Program-made: the position numbers and the translations under genes
Assembly (NCBI GenBank): GCA_018398585.1
Contig: JAGTTD010000002.1
Coordinates: forward strand, 29,566,186-29,630,185
Reading direction: 5' to 3'
Source of the DNA: Simmondsia chinensis
Lineage: Eukaryota > Streptophyta > Magnoliopsida > Caryophyllales > Simmondsiaceae
Length of the DNA: 64,000 nt
In this document: positions 1 to 10,903 of the stretch, in pieces
How positions within the stretch are numbered: position 1 is the first letter of the stretch
How the letters are laid out: each line of letters begins with the position of its first letter
The notes under the pieces: generated by a model
Database searches by the model: none
What the model saw: the letters and a program-made list of their open reading frames with translations, nothing else
Told to the model about the DNA's origin: nothing

Positions 1-1358
1 CCTGCGCTTGCCATTATAGACCTCACTTTGAGCAACACAAATGGCTGCTCGTGAGTCACATTGCATTGAGACTGGTGGCGCGGGCTTCCCCCACAATGGA
101 ATGTCTCCCAGCACATTTCTTAGACATTCAGCTTCAAACCTGCCATCTCTACAGCAATAAACTCAAATTCCATCATCGATTTAGTAATGCCTGTCTGTTT
201 ACAAGATTTCAAAGGCACAGCACTTTTAGCAAGCGTAAAAATATAGCCACTAGTAGAGTTAATCTCATCACTATCAGATACCCAATTAGCAACACAGTAT
301 CCCTCTAAAAAAAGTAAGAAGTCATCTATAATTAAGACCTCAGTCCATGGTACCCCAAAGTTAGCTCAAAAGCCTAACCAAAGCAATCCAGTGCTGAGGG
401 GTGCATTTGAGTTGAGCCGAGCCCGAGCCCGAGCCTGCCAGGCTCGAGGCTCGACTCGTTAGCTTTAAGCTTGACTCGAAGCTCACCGAAATTTGAAAAT
501 TCGGGCTCAAGCTCGACTCGTCAAAAGCTCGGGCTCAGCTCGGCTCGATGTATGCTCGGTGAACTTCAAACCAGGCTTGCAATATTTCGGCTCATTTAAT
601 CTCAATATAGGCTCGTTTAAGCTCGAGCTCGGCTCTTTTAGGTTCCACTATGCATTCATTGGGCAATATTTAAGCAAATATATTATATTAAAAAAAAGCT
701 CGCTTAGGCTCGTTTGGGCTCGCGAGCTTACGAGCTCGAGCTTCAATAGGCTCGGGCTTGGCTCGATAAGCTAAATGAGCCAGCTCCGCTCGGCTCGAGC
801 TCAAAGCGAGCCAAGATTTTTGAGCTTCATGATGAGCTGGCTCGTGATAGCTCGTGAGCCAGCTCGGCTCATTTACACCCCTACCAGTGCTCGTTACTAA
901 GACCATGCATGTAATGACTTAATCTACTAATGGCATAGACAATATCAAAATGAGTGCAGTTCATCAAGAACATCACGCTACCAATAATGTTAGTGGTATT
1001 CATCCTACGACACACTATCACCTATGTTCCTTTTCAAGTAAGCATTTGGGTCAAAGGGAATTTTAGTAGGAATGTCATTAAAGTGACCAAACTTCTTTAA
1101 TATTTTCTCCATAGAGTAGGATTGACTTAAAGTCAAAATCTAAGCTGATCTAATATTATTAATACCAGGTATCACATCCGCCCCACTTAGGACTTTCATA
1201 TCAAAGCATGAACTTAAGAAAGATTTATGAGCATTCACAATACTTACACTCGCACAAAAATAAACATGTCATCAACATACAAGCAGATAATCACACAATC
1301 ATTATCCACTTGCTTAGAGTACACACATGCATCACAACAAAACCATGTGTGACCAAAG
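1..1358 (-). pseudogene. Copia element X: RT C-terminal half and RNase H (3' part of pol), broken
   Basis: Read on the minus strand, about 1300-1150 gives the RT core: a cysteine-containing stretch, then the active site LYVDDM, then after a break the EADVIPG-like block that follows it in copia RTs. About 310-60 gives copia RNase H: a Asp-containing NWVSDSD stretch, STSGYIFTL, then MMEFEFIAVE. Stops and frameshifts interrupt both. The 3' LTR of X lies off the left edge. Two insertions cut this piece: a hAT MITE at 396-883, and element Y, which begins at 1359. The missing N-terminal half of the same RT continues at 20821. Assignment to Ty1-copia is firm; I do not assign a lineage. Confidence 0.85.
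396..883. mobile_element. hAT-type MITE, 488 bp, with perfect 8-bp target duplication
   Basis: The 8-bp sequence CCAGTGCT stands at 388-395 and again at 884-891. Between them the ends are imperfect inverted repeats: left GAGGGGTGCATTTGAG, right end read inward TAGGGGTGTAAATGAG. An 8-bp duplication with such ends is the mark of the hAT superfamily. The interior is dense in GCTCGAGCTCGGCTCG-like motifs in both orientations, so it can fold extensively, and it has no believable coding capacity. It sits inside the pol relic of copia element X. Confidence 0.85.
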
Positions 1359-2536
1359 TATTGGGACGTATTTCAAAAGATAGTCCCTAAGTTAATCAAA
1401 TTAATAGCAGCGAAACGATTTAAAATTTCTAATTTTAAACCTCTAGGGACTTAGAATTCCTAATTCCAATCCTACAGATTTAAAATTCCTAATTTCAAAA
1501 CTACAGGCCTCTACTCTAAGGCATTCATAATAATAACATAAATAACTGGCATAATAAAATAATTTAAATAAATAGAAAAGCAAAGATTAAAAGAAAAGGA
1601 AAGAAGAATACCTGGATTTAAAACGCAGTGTCGCTCTAAGAAATCACCGAAACCAAGAGACCTTCTACGCAATCTCCTCTGAACACCTACAGTGTGGGCT
1701 TCAAAAAATATTAACTAAAGGAAAAAATTCAACGGAATTTTCTCCTCTTTTAAGTTTTTCAAAATTCAACACTTTTAGGAAACTATTTAATGTTTTAATC
1801 AATTTTCAATTGCTAAACCATAATTGAAGACCCCTTTTTATAGTAGGCTATTGGACCAAACAATACAAATTTTTTGAAGGTGGGACAATTGCAAAACCAT
1901 CAAAATGACTTTGTTTAAGCCTAGGGAAGAGTTCCTCGCTCGCCAGCACAGTTGCACCACATGGCACAACATGGTTGGTCCGCACCCGAATGTGCGGATT
2001 GCTTGTGCTGGACTTCCCAGTGCGCGACATGTGTCATGCGCTGGTTTATCCAAATTGAGAGGCATGAATCGCGCCTCTCCTCTCACGGTGTGATGTCGCG
2101 CCATTATTAGCCGAGCCTGAATTGTGCAGATTTTTGCTTTTTTTTTTTTTTTTTGTTTCCTTCATATAAAAATTTATCTTATGAATTTTATTTGAACAAA
2201 TTTTTTATTTTAAAATTTTAATTTTGCTCATCCAATGAATAATGTTTAGAAAAATTAAATTTACTCACCTCATGAATTCTTTAATATTTTTCTGATGGTG
2301 TAAAATTAGAGGCTTCCGTAAGAACCTTAGGGCCAATTTAAATCTAGCTCAAAATAGGCCAAAACTCATTATCATCTCATGATAGTATTTGATTACCACT
2401 TAATAGGACTTAATTACACTAAATAAATACTACTGCACCCTAGAGTTAAATTATTTATTTGATAATTTTTAATTTGTAATAATTGAACGATCTACCCTAT
2501 ATTAGATATCCATGAGAAGTAATAATTAAAACTAAC

Positions 2537-3355
2537 TTTTTACGACGAATTTGTCCAATGAACTTATTCGCCGTATGAGAGTCCGGTATGAGATAGGGTT
2601 CGTAAGGACGAGATGAACTCAAGCTCTAGTTACACTCTCGTTTAGTGTTTCCTGCAAGAGTCAAACACACAGCTAGAGGGGCCCGCGGGTAACCCAAGGG
2701 GGACCCCTCCGACGATTAAGTCAGTATTTATCTCATGAAACAATAATAAAAGCAGGTAATAAATACATATAAAAATATAAAAGACTTAGCCTGACAAGAG
2801 TAGAAGGTTAGAGTAGTTATTACTCTAGAGAGATGACCGTGAAGGACAACGGGAGGCTGAGGCACAGGGTGGCCTACCTTAGACAAGGCTTGCCTTAGGG
2901 GAGAGAGAGTGGTAGAGAGTAGGAGTGGCAAAAAGTGAGTGCCAAAAAGAGAGCCACGGGGAGAGAACATGTCCCGTCAAATATGAGAGGTCGCCCATTT
3001 ATGTAGGACTCGCGGGCTCCCTGGGCGCTCAGTTGGTCACAGGCACCCAGTGGTTGCCAGCAGCCAGGCCCTATGTGTGACCAATGGTCGCCCTTCACCT
3101 TGGGCGACCTATGGTTGCCCTTCACATTAGGCATCCATGGGCGACAAGTGGTCGCCCGTAGGTGACCAGTTGTCGCCCTTACCTTGGGCGAACAGTGGTC
3201 GCTCTTACCTTGGTCGACCAATGGTCGCCCTCACTTTGGTTGCCTAGTGGGTCACCTAACCGTGGGCGCCCCGATGTTTGGTGGTATTCAAGGGGAACCG
3301 TTTTGGGGTCTCCCTTTCTGAGCAGTGTATGTTTGGGTGAGTGAATACCGGGCTA
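2537..3355 (-). repeat. Gypsy LTR-like fragment inserted in the Y LTR
   Basis: The alignment with the partner LTR breaks after TAATTAAAACTA near 2535 and resumes at CACTACTATCATTAT near 3355, so this block is an insertion. On the minus strand it contains CTGACTTAATCGTCGGAGG followed by a GGGTxxCCC-rich stretch (2670-2735). That is a signature I associate with LTRs of plant Tat/Athila-type gypsy elements. Ends and target duplication are not clear, so solo LTR is an inference. Its right part carries a 26-bp minisatellite. Confidence 0.4.
3086..3260. repeat. 26-bp minisatellite with palindromic GGTCGCCC/GGGCGACC core
   Basis: Imperfect units start near 3086, 3113, 3150, 3171, 3197 and 3223. Each carries GGTCGCCC followed about 10 bp later by its inverse GGGCGACC, so each unit could fold as a hairpin. 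The array lies within the inserted gypsy-LTR-like block. Confidence 0.7.
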
Positions 3356-4136
3356 ATAATATAAACACTACTATCATTATACTTCTCACCGCTTCTCCAT
3401 AAGTTTCCAACTCGCCCTTTTTGAATAATTATGCAACACAATGACATATTCTTCGTAGCAATTCTGGAGACGAACACTTGGAATACTTTGGCTAAAGATT
3501 TCAAATTTTTCGAACACTTGCGACTCTACTTAATGGGACATTTTTTATCTCATAATAATAGACTCCATGTTGACTATTTTGTTCCTGCTACATTTCGTGC
3601 CATCACTCAACATACGTAGACTATTGGATCCTTTAGAGGACCTCACTTTGAGTATATCAAAGTGGTGAACACTACATGCACGAGTTCAAGACAATCTAAG
3701 TATTTAAAGTTATCACCTAATCACAGAGAACTATTTAATTCTAATAGAAGTTAGGAATTAAACAATTCCCGTAGTCCATCTCAATGTTCCAATCTTATTG
3801 ACGAACACCAACTATGATACTTCTGGATCCCTATACACATGATCTAGACAAGCCATCTAAGGTATCATGTTATAATTTTATCAAACAATTTGTCCAGGAC
3901 TCATCATCGAATATGAGCTTACTTTGACAACATGTTACAATTGGCTCAATCTCATTAACAACTTAAACAAACTAAGACATGTTACAATGGACTTTTTCCA
4001 TCTCATGGAACATTTTAGAAACAATCACGTGCATATTTGACCCGTAAACCAAAATCAGACATAATATATATAAAACAATTTTATTTACTAATATTTAAAC
4101 ACAAATAATTGGGTTTTAATGACACTAATTCCAACA

Positions 4137-4151
4137 ATTGCCCACTTATCC
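4137..4151 (-). other. Polypurine tract of copia Y
   Basis: Directly right of the 3' LTR, the minus strand reads GGATAAGTGGGCAAT before TGTTGGAATTAG. This is the usual copia plus-strand primer position. Only about 170 bp of internal sequence (4152-4319) remain before element Z interrupts. Confidence 0.75.
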
Positions 4152-4324
4152 TAAACCCAATTAATCGTACATTGCGCAACTATCCCCTAGGGACATGTCT
4201 ACTCATTGACTATAACAACTTCAATGCTAATGCCTCACTATCACATGCTTTCACTCACACATTGTAGAACGATATGGAGCCTCCAAAGTCAACAATTTAG
4301 TTTACAACTTTTTAAGTTATTCAC

Positions 4325-6317
4325 TATTGGGACGAATTTTAAATATTCTCTCTAACTTGATAAATTTAAAGTAGTGGAAGGGTTTAGAATTCTTAATTTT
4401 AAAAATAGCGTTGATTCAAAATTTCTAATTTTAAATCTACATATTTAAATTTCTTATTTAAATTTACAAGCCTCGATTCTAATACATTCATAACAATGAC
4501 ATGAAATTAAAATGGACATAGTAAGAAAAATTGTAAATAAATAAAAAAACTAAAACGTAAAAAAGAAGGAAAGAAGAATTCCTGGAATTGCTCTAAAATA
4601 AAGAATACCGAAAGAATAATATATATCTCCAAGAAAGCAGAGAAAACAAAGAAAGCACTGAGACCCAGCGGCCTTCTATGCAATGACTTTGAACTGCCTG
4701 GAGAGTGAGCTCCGAAAAATATTAAATTGTGGAAAGAAAAATTTTAACGGAAATTTTTCACACCAATTAAGCCCCCAAAAGTCAATACTTTCTAAGACCC
4801 TTGATTTAGAATTTGATGCCAAACTTCAAAAACAATACCCCTATTCTTAGTAGGATACCGGAGCAAAAAAAAATCACAAATTTTCTATGTGGGACGTGCA
4901 GAAATGTAAAGCAAAACGCATCGTATCAATTAAAAACCAAAACAAACACAGGTTTAACCTCATTCAAAAAGCCTTTATTTTTAATTTAATCCGCTTGCCA
5001 CGTGGCGGCGGACTGCAACCTAGGACCACCCAGCAAGCGACACTGGTTGGTTCATATGCGCACACACTGATTGCGACCTAGGGCTATGATTTTCCCCTTT
5101 TTTTCTTTGTTTCCCACCTATAAAAATTCATCTTATGAATTTTAATTTTCAAAACATATTTTATTTGATAATTTTTAATATTTTTTATTTATCTCATGAA
5201 TAATATTTGGAAAATTAAATTTACTCACCTCATGATTCATCTCATTAATTCTTTAATATCTTTGCGATGGTAATAAATATAGAGGCTTGCATGCGGACCT
5301 CAGGGACAATTTAAATCTAGCTCCAAATGGGTTAAATTAATTATCGTCTCATGATAAAATTTAGTTATCATTTAATGAGACTTAATTCCACTAATTAAAT
5401 CCTACTGCACGCTAGACTTAAACTGTTCATTCGATATCTCCCAAATAAACAGTAATGATGACAACAACCCTTCCACTAGATGTCTATAACAAAGAATAAA
5501 TAGAACTACTACCATTACCCTTCTCACGGCTTCTCCATTAGTAACCAACTCATCCTTCACTAAATAATTTATTTAAACTTGAACATATTCACAGTATAAA
5601 TTCCAAATGTCAAACATTTGGAATACTTTGCCCAAAGATTCCGAACTATTCAAATACTTGCGAATCAACAAGGGGACATCTATACCTAATAAGAGATTAT
5701 AGATTCCATACTGAATATCTTATCCTTATCACACTTCATGCCGCTACCCAGTGTATATGAAAATTAAGTCATTCGTTTTGACCTTATTTATAGTACACCA
5801 AAGTAACTAGCGCTCCATGCACAAGTCCATAATAATCTCAGGATTTAGAGTCGTCGTCCAAACAGCACAGCATGAATCACTCATCTCTGATAGTATTCTA
5901 GAAACAAGTAACTCACATGGTCCAACTCAGTGTGTCAATCTTATTAAACAGGTCAACATAACACTTTTAGATCACCATCCACATGACAAGGATAAGTCAT
6001 CTAAAGTGTCACATTATAGTCTTGGCATACAAGTGGTCCAAACTTGTCTTAGACTGCAAGTCTTTATAACAACAATCAATACCACTTGTTCCACATCTAT
6101 CTATGGTTTAATCTCATAAGCCATTTAGAACAAATATATAAATTATAGTATGAGGACTATACCCATTTCCATGGATGTTACTAAAAAGAATATCACATGC
6201 AGTATAAATGTTCATTTACACAAATTTAACAAGGAAACGACTAGAACTTCAATTTTATTTAAGAATAAAATAACGTTTATAGGACAAATTTGGATTTTTA
6301 GGATGACATTCCTAACA
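4325..6317 (-). repeat. 3' LTR of copia Z
   Basis: It runs from TATTGGGACG to GACATTCCTAACA, 1993 bp. It is closer to the LTR at 10636 than to the LTRs of Y, but the two differ at about 17 of 100 bases in a stretch counted by hand. Compare the Y pair at 10-16 percent. Confidence 0.8.
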
Positions 6318-6333
6318 ATCTCCCACTTGTCCT
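6318..6333 (-). other. Polypurine tract of copia Z
   Basis: On the minus strand the sequence is AGGACAAGTGGGAGAT, immediately followed by the LTR start TGTTAGGAATG. This is a well-preserved copia polypurine tract. Confidence 0.85.
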
Positions 6334-8770
6334 AAATCTATAGTAATATACACTTTCTACCCATCCCTTCTATAAAGGTCTACTGAGTCAAAGTCTTAGT
6401 AAAGTTAATTACTCTATCTGAACTAACATGCCCTCTTTGCAACTTTTGACGCTGTAATGTATGCAGCCTCTCTCGTGAAGTAAGGACTACAATACTGCTC
6501 AGCATTTAAGGGCAAAGACATACCCCAATGTCAAACGTCTAGCATCTGCATCTGACTTGAAGTCGAAATCAATAGAGCCAATTGGAACAAACTTGAACTG
6601 ACTTGACAACTAAATCTTTACAGCCATTAACACCCTATATCATTCCCAATGTGTAGTATATCATCAACATACAATACTAAGAAAGTCACTACTTTCTCTT
6701 GACATTGTTTGTACACGCTTGGTTCATCAACCAATTGCTCAAAACCATAAGCCTAAATCCCTTCCTTGAATATAATATTCCATGAGCGTGATGCTTGCTT
6801 TAATCAACATATGGACTTCTTCAGTTTGCATACCATATGCTCTTGATTTTTGCCAATGAAACCATCTAGTGCACCATATAGATAAGTTCTTCAAGATGAC
6901 CATTTAAAAAGACCGTTTTGACTTCTATTTGCCAAATCTCATAATGAGCTACAATGGATGGTAGTATCCCTATGAGCTTTAGCATGGCTACTAGTAAGAG
7001 GGTCTCATCATAAATGATTCCTTCCTTTTGGGTAAAACGTTTAGCAACCAGTCTTGCCTCGAAGGTCTCTACAATCTCTTCCACTCGTCTTTTCCTCTTG
7101 TACACCCATTTACAACCAATGGGCTTAATGCCAAGAGGTGCCTGTATAAGATCTCATATATGATTAGAACACATAGATTCTATCTCAAATTTCATTGCTA
7201 AGACCCATTGGTCAGCATCCATGTCTTTAACTACATCATTATAGCTAAAAGGATCAGATTCAATGTCACAGTCAACCATTAAGGCTCCCGTCATGAACCT
7301 GTCAGGGGCCCTGACAATCCTTCCACTACACCTAGGCTCTTGTGTACTTAAAACATTCTCAAACCTGTCAGTAGATGTATCTAATGCATCCACTGTGTCC
7401 CGAGTTGTGTCCACCTATTCAAAATTAGCGTCGTTTTTTCTTTTAACTCCTCTAACACTACTTTGCTTTTGCTTTTGCAGTCTACTACCAAAAAAAAAAA
7501 AAAAATTCCTCCTCTAAACATTTCTTATTTACATTTGTAAAAAATATATTGATCAAAAGGGCTGTAGAAAAAACCATCCTTGTTCCCTTGAGCTAACCCC
7601 AAAAAAGAGACCGGTAAGGTAGCATGACTTATCATGGACCTCACCATTTCTAACAATGTCCTATTCCATCTCTTTGCAACACCATTCTGCTACAGTGTAC
7701 AAGGAGCAGAAAACTGAGATCTTATCCCATTTACACTTCGGAAATCCAAAAACTCATCCGAAAGATATTCACCAACTCAATCTAATTGAAGTGACTCAAC
7801 TTGTTTACCTAATTTCTTTTCAACTTTGGCCTTGTACTCTCTGAACTTTTCGCAAGAGTTTGGCCTATGTCCCACTAGGTAAACATATCCATTCCTTGAG
7901 TAATCATCAATTAATGTGATGAAGTACTCATACCCACCTCTTGCCTGAACATTCATTGGTCCACATACATATGTGTGAACCAGCTCAAGCAAATCACCAA
8001 CCCAATTACCTTTATTCTTAAAGACAGACTTTGTCATCTTTCCATCTATGCAGGATTTACAGATTGGTAATAAAGTCAACTCCAAAGCCTCTATCGGTTT
8101 ATCTTTCACCAGTCTTTGGATCATGTTTAAACTAATGTGACCTGAATGTTGGTGCCATGTGCACGCATTATCCCTTTCAGGGTGTTTTCTTTTATGGGTT
8201 TGAACAAGTGAGCTTGTGTTAGATTTATTTAAACAAATACTAGGGTTTTGATAAGGAAATAACATGAATAAACCATTTATTCATGTCCTTTTGTGAATAA
8301 AAAAATTTATTTCTTGCATTAAAAGGTTCACAATCAAAATCAACTGAATAACAATCATTCATTAAAGGAATAAAGAAATCAAATTCCTGCGTAGTGCAAG
8401 TACAAATAAACAATCTTTTAAAATCAAAACTCTAGCACTAAATACTAAGCTAACATCTTCTACCCCTAAGACTGCTCCTCTTGTACCGTCCTTGACCATC
8501 AAGTACAACTCTCCATCATGCAGCCTCTTGGTTAGCCTAAGCCCCAGTAACAAATTACAGACATGGTTAGTTGAACCAGAGTTCACACACCAGGAATCTA
8601 ATAAGACTCTCAACTGCACATGACTCAACTAAGTGAGATATCAACATATCTTGACTAGATGGCTTAGAAGTCTTTGCAAGAAGAGAAGCTAAGTACTTAG
8701 TGCAGTTCCTCTTCTTGTGGCCCATCTTCCCGCAAAAAAAAAAAGACTTTCCTTTTGCTGACTTCTCTAT
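6334..8770 (-). pseudogene. Copia Z gag-pol relic: zinc knuckle, protease, integrase, RT, RNase H
   Basis: Minus-strand domains, from right to left, are as follows. A zinc knuckle at 8744-8703 has lost its first cysteine (FFCGKMGHKKRNC). A protease at 8628-8362 has NSGSTNHV where DSGAS is usual. A gag-pre-integrase at 8205-8040 has WHQHSGHIS and CKSCIDGKMTK. The integrase core at 8000-7620 has LVHTYVCGPM and LIDDYSRNGYVYL. The RT N-terminal part is at 7105-6866. The RT active site LYVDDIL is intact near 6685-6660, and RNase H remnants (SDADARRLTLGYVFA) lie at 6600-6500. Several frameshifts and stops separate the blocks, so no polyprotein could be made. Confidence 0.85.
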
Positions 8771-8959
8771 GGACTTAGTTGCTACACTAGCAAACTTGCC
8801 CTTTCCTTTCTCTCCAGTAAGTCCCTTATGAATAATAGCTAAGTCCAGCTTGTTTTTTCAGGCAAAGTAATTTGGTCCAATGAGTATATTATGCATTAGA
8901 AATTAGTGAAGTCCACCAGCCGTATCCATTTCAAAACACTATAAATGCAAGTATTTGTG

Positions 8960-10621
8960 TAACTATCTAACAAGAGTCATGTATAATGCAATGATATCTA
9001 TTCTTTTATTTTTAGCATACACAATATGTCAGGTATTCACTAAACTACACTATCAAGCATGCAATGATGACCCAAACACACCACTCCTTACTCCTCGACA
9101 GTAAGGTTGTATGAAATTAGTCTGGGTGAGAACTATTTTCAATTAATATATTTTCTTGTAACTCTTACTAAACACAGTCAACTCACCATTTTACCTTAGT
9201 CTCTAACATAACACAATAGAGCTCCTCCGGAGGCTAATGTATCATGATAGTCAAGTGCAAACCATTACTTAAACCTCCATACAAATACACGTAATACTCT
9301 ATGGCAGTGTGGTTGCATTGCTTCTTTGCGCTTTGGTTTATCCTAACAGAAATCTAACCTTGTAGCCTGCAAACTGACATCCTCCGCAGGGAGGTCTATT
9401 TATCTAGTATACTGCTAGACCAGAAATGGAGATCGTGAGGTTTCAACAACTGAACCTCGCTCTCACTTGATTTTTATAAACTAGTGGTTTTTAATTATCT
9501 CGCATTTACAACTTGGATTATCTCATAATCCCGAAACTCATTCTAAAATTAAATTTATTAACAAAATTAATTAATTATTTTTTAATTTTAAACAATATCG
9601 TGTTCCTACTTAGATTATCTCATAATCTATTTAGAATCTCATTCTAAAATTAATTAGTTAATTATTTTCATTCAAAATAGTACCGTCTTACAATTTAGAT
9701 TATCTCATAATCAATTTTAGAATCTCATTCTAAAAATTAAATCAATCAATAGATATTAGTTTTTATTTTAAAACAGTACTAACTTATAAATTAGATTATC
9801 CTATAATCTATTTTAGAATCTCATAATCTCATTTTAAAATTAAATTAATTAACAAAAATTAATTTTTATTTTAATATTGAACTACAACTTAGATTATCTC
9901 ATAATCTATTTTAGAATCTTATTCTAAAATTAAATTAATTAATAGAAATTAATTTTCTTTAAAATGGTATCGACTTACACCATAGATTGTCTCATAATCT
10001 ATTTTGGAATCTCAATTAAAAAAAATTAAATTAATTAATAAAAAATTAATTTTGGTTATTATTTAAACCGGTACTGACGTCTACACATGTGAAAAAAAAA
10101 ATTTTATAACTTTTTTATTTTTAAACAATGCCATGTCAGCGCCGAGTTAGCGCTACATCAGCCCCGAGTCAGCGCTTACTGCTGAAGTCAGTGTCACGTG
10201 CCTTCCTTTTTTGATTTTTTTAATTAAAATGATTAATAAACAAAAATAATTGAATTTAATCTCATTAGATCAACTTTATCCGATTTCGTAAAAAATAATT
10301 GAATCAATTCTCAGAAAATCAGTTTTATCCGATTTCATAGAAAATAATTGAATCTAATCTCATTAGACGAATAACATGAATGCAAATTAATAAATTGACA
10401 AATCTGAATTAACTATTAATTCATTAACGATTTAAACTATTTAAATCATTGCATTAAACAATATAATTAACTATTAATTCACTAACGATTTAAATAATTT
10501 TAATCATTACTTTAAACGATATTTTCTTCTTAATAAAATCTCTATTTTATTAAATCACAAATCTATTTATTTGGATCTTATTATACCAATTTATATATAT
10601 TATGAATGTAATCAAAGACTA
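8960..10621 (-). repeat. Untranslated leader of copia Z
   Basis: This 1.7-kb AT-rich stretch lies between the primer site and the first gag/pol homology. It holds one copy (about 9060-9480) of a block of about 0.42 kb that occurs twice in the leaders of Y and W. To the right is a 94-bp tandem array, then AT-rich sequence with the GC-richer TCAGCGCCGAGTCAGCGC at about 10136-10170. No open frame of note is present. Confidence 0.6.
9512..10075. repeat. 94-bp palindromic tandem array (six units)
   Basis: The motif GATTATCTCATAATC recurs, with small changes, at 9516, 9613, 9698, 9794, 9892 and 9985, a spacing of 85-98 bp. Each unit contains two nested palindromes: GATTAT/ATAATC, and TTTTAGAATCTCATTCTAAAA. 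Single degenerate copies are seen in the leaders of Y (near 18220-18260) and W (near 58160-58200), so the amplification is specific to Z. Confidence 0.75.
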
Positions 10622-10633
10622 GTTCTAATACCA
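10622..10633 (-). other. Primer binding site of copia Z (decayed)
   Basis: The minus strand reads TGGTATTAGAAC, two changes from the initiator-Met primer site TGGTATCAGAGC, two bases inside the LTR end. Confidence 0.75.
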
Positions 10634-10635
10634 AT

Positions 10636-10864
10636 TGTAGGGACGAATTTCAAAAAAATTTCGTAACTTGATAAATTTAATGCAGCAGAAGGATTTAAAA
10701 TTCCTAATTTTAGACCTAGGATTGATTTTCAACGAAACGTTTTCTCTCCAATTAAGTCCCTAAAAGTCAACACTTTTTAAGACCTTAATTTAGAATTTGA
10801 TGCCAAACTTTGAAAACAACAATAACAACAACAATCCCAATGCCTCCAAAGGCTCCTGCATAAG

Positions 10865-10903
<39 letters not shown>

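Larger units (their letters stand above)
1359..4136 (-). repeat. 3' LTR of copia Y, enlarged by an 0.8-kb insertion
   Basis: It begins TATTGGGACG (TG mutated to TA) and ends CACTAATTCCAACA. It aligns along its length with the LTR at 18829-20815. In the stretches I compared by hand the two differ at roughly 10-16 percent of bases, so the insertion is old. About 0.8 kb (near 2537-3355) is absent from its partner and is annotated separately. Without it the LTR is about 1.95 kb. Confidence 0.8.

Noticed and set aside
493..906. Open frames on both strands in the GCTCG-rich region
   Set aside because: They lie inside the hAT MITE and reflect its repeat composition; no domain is recognisable.
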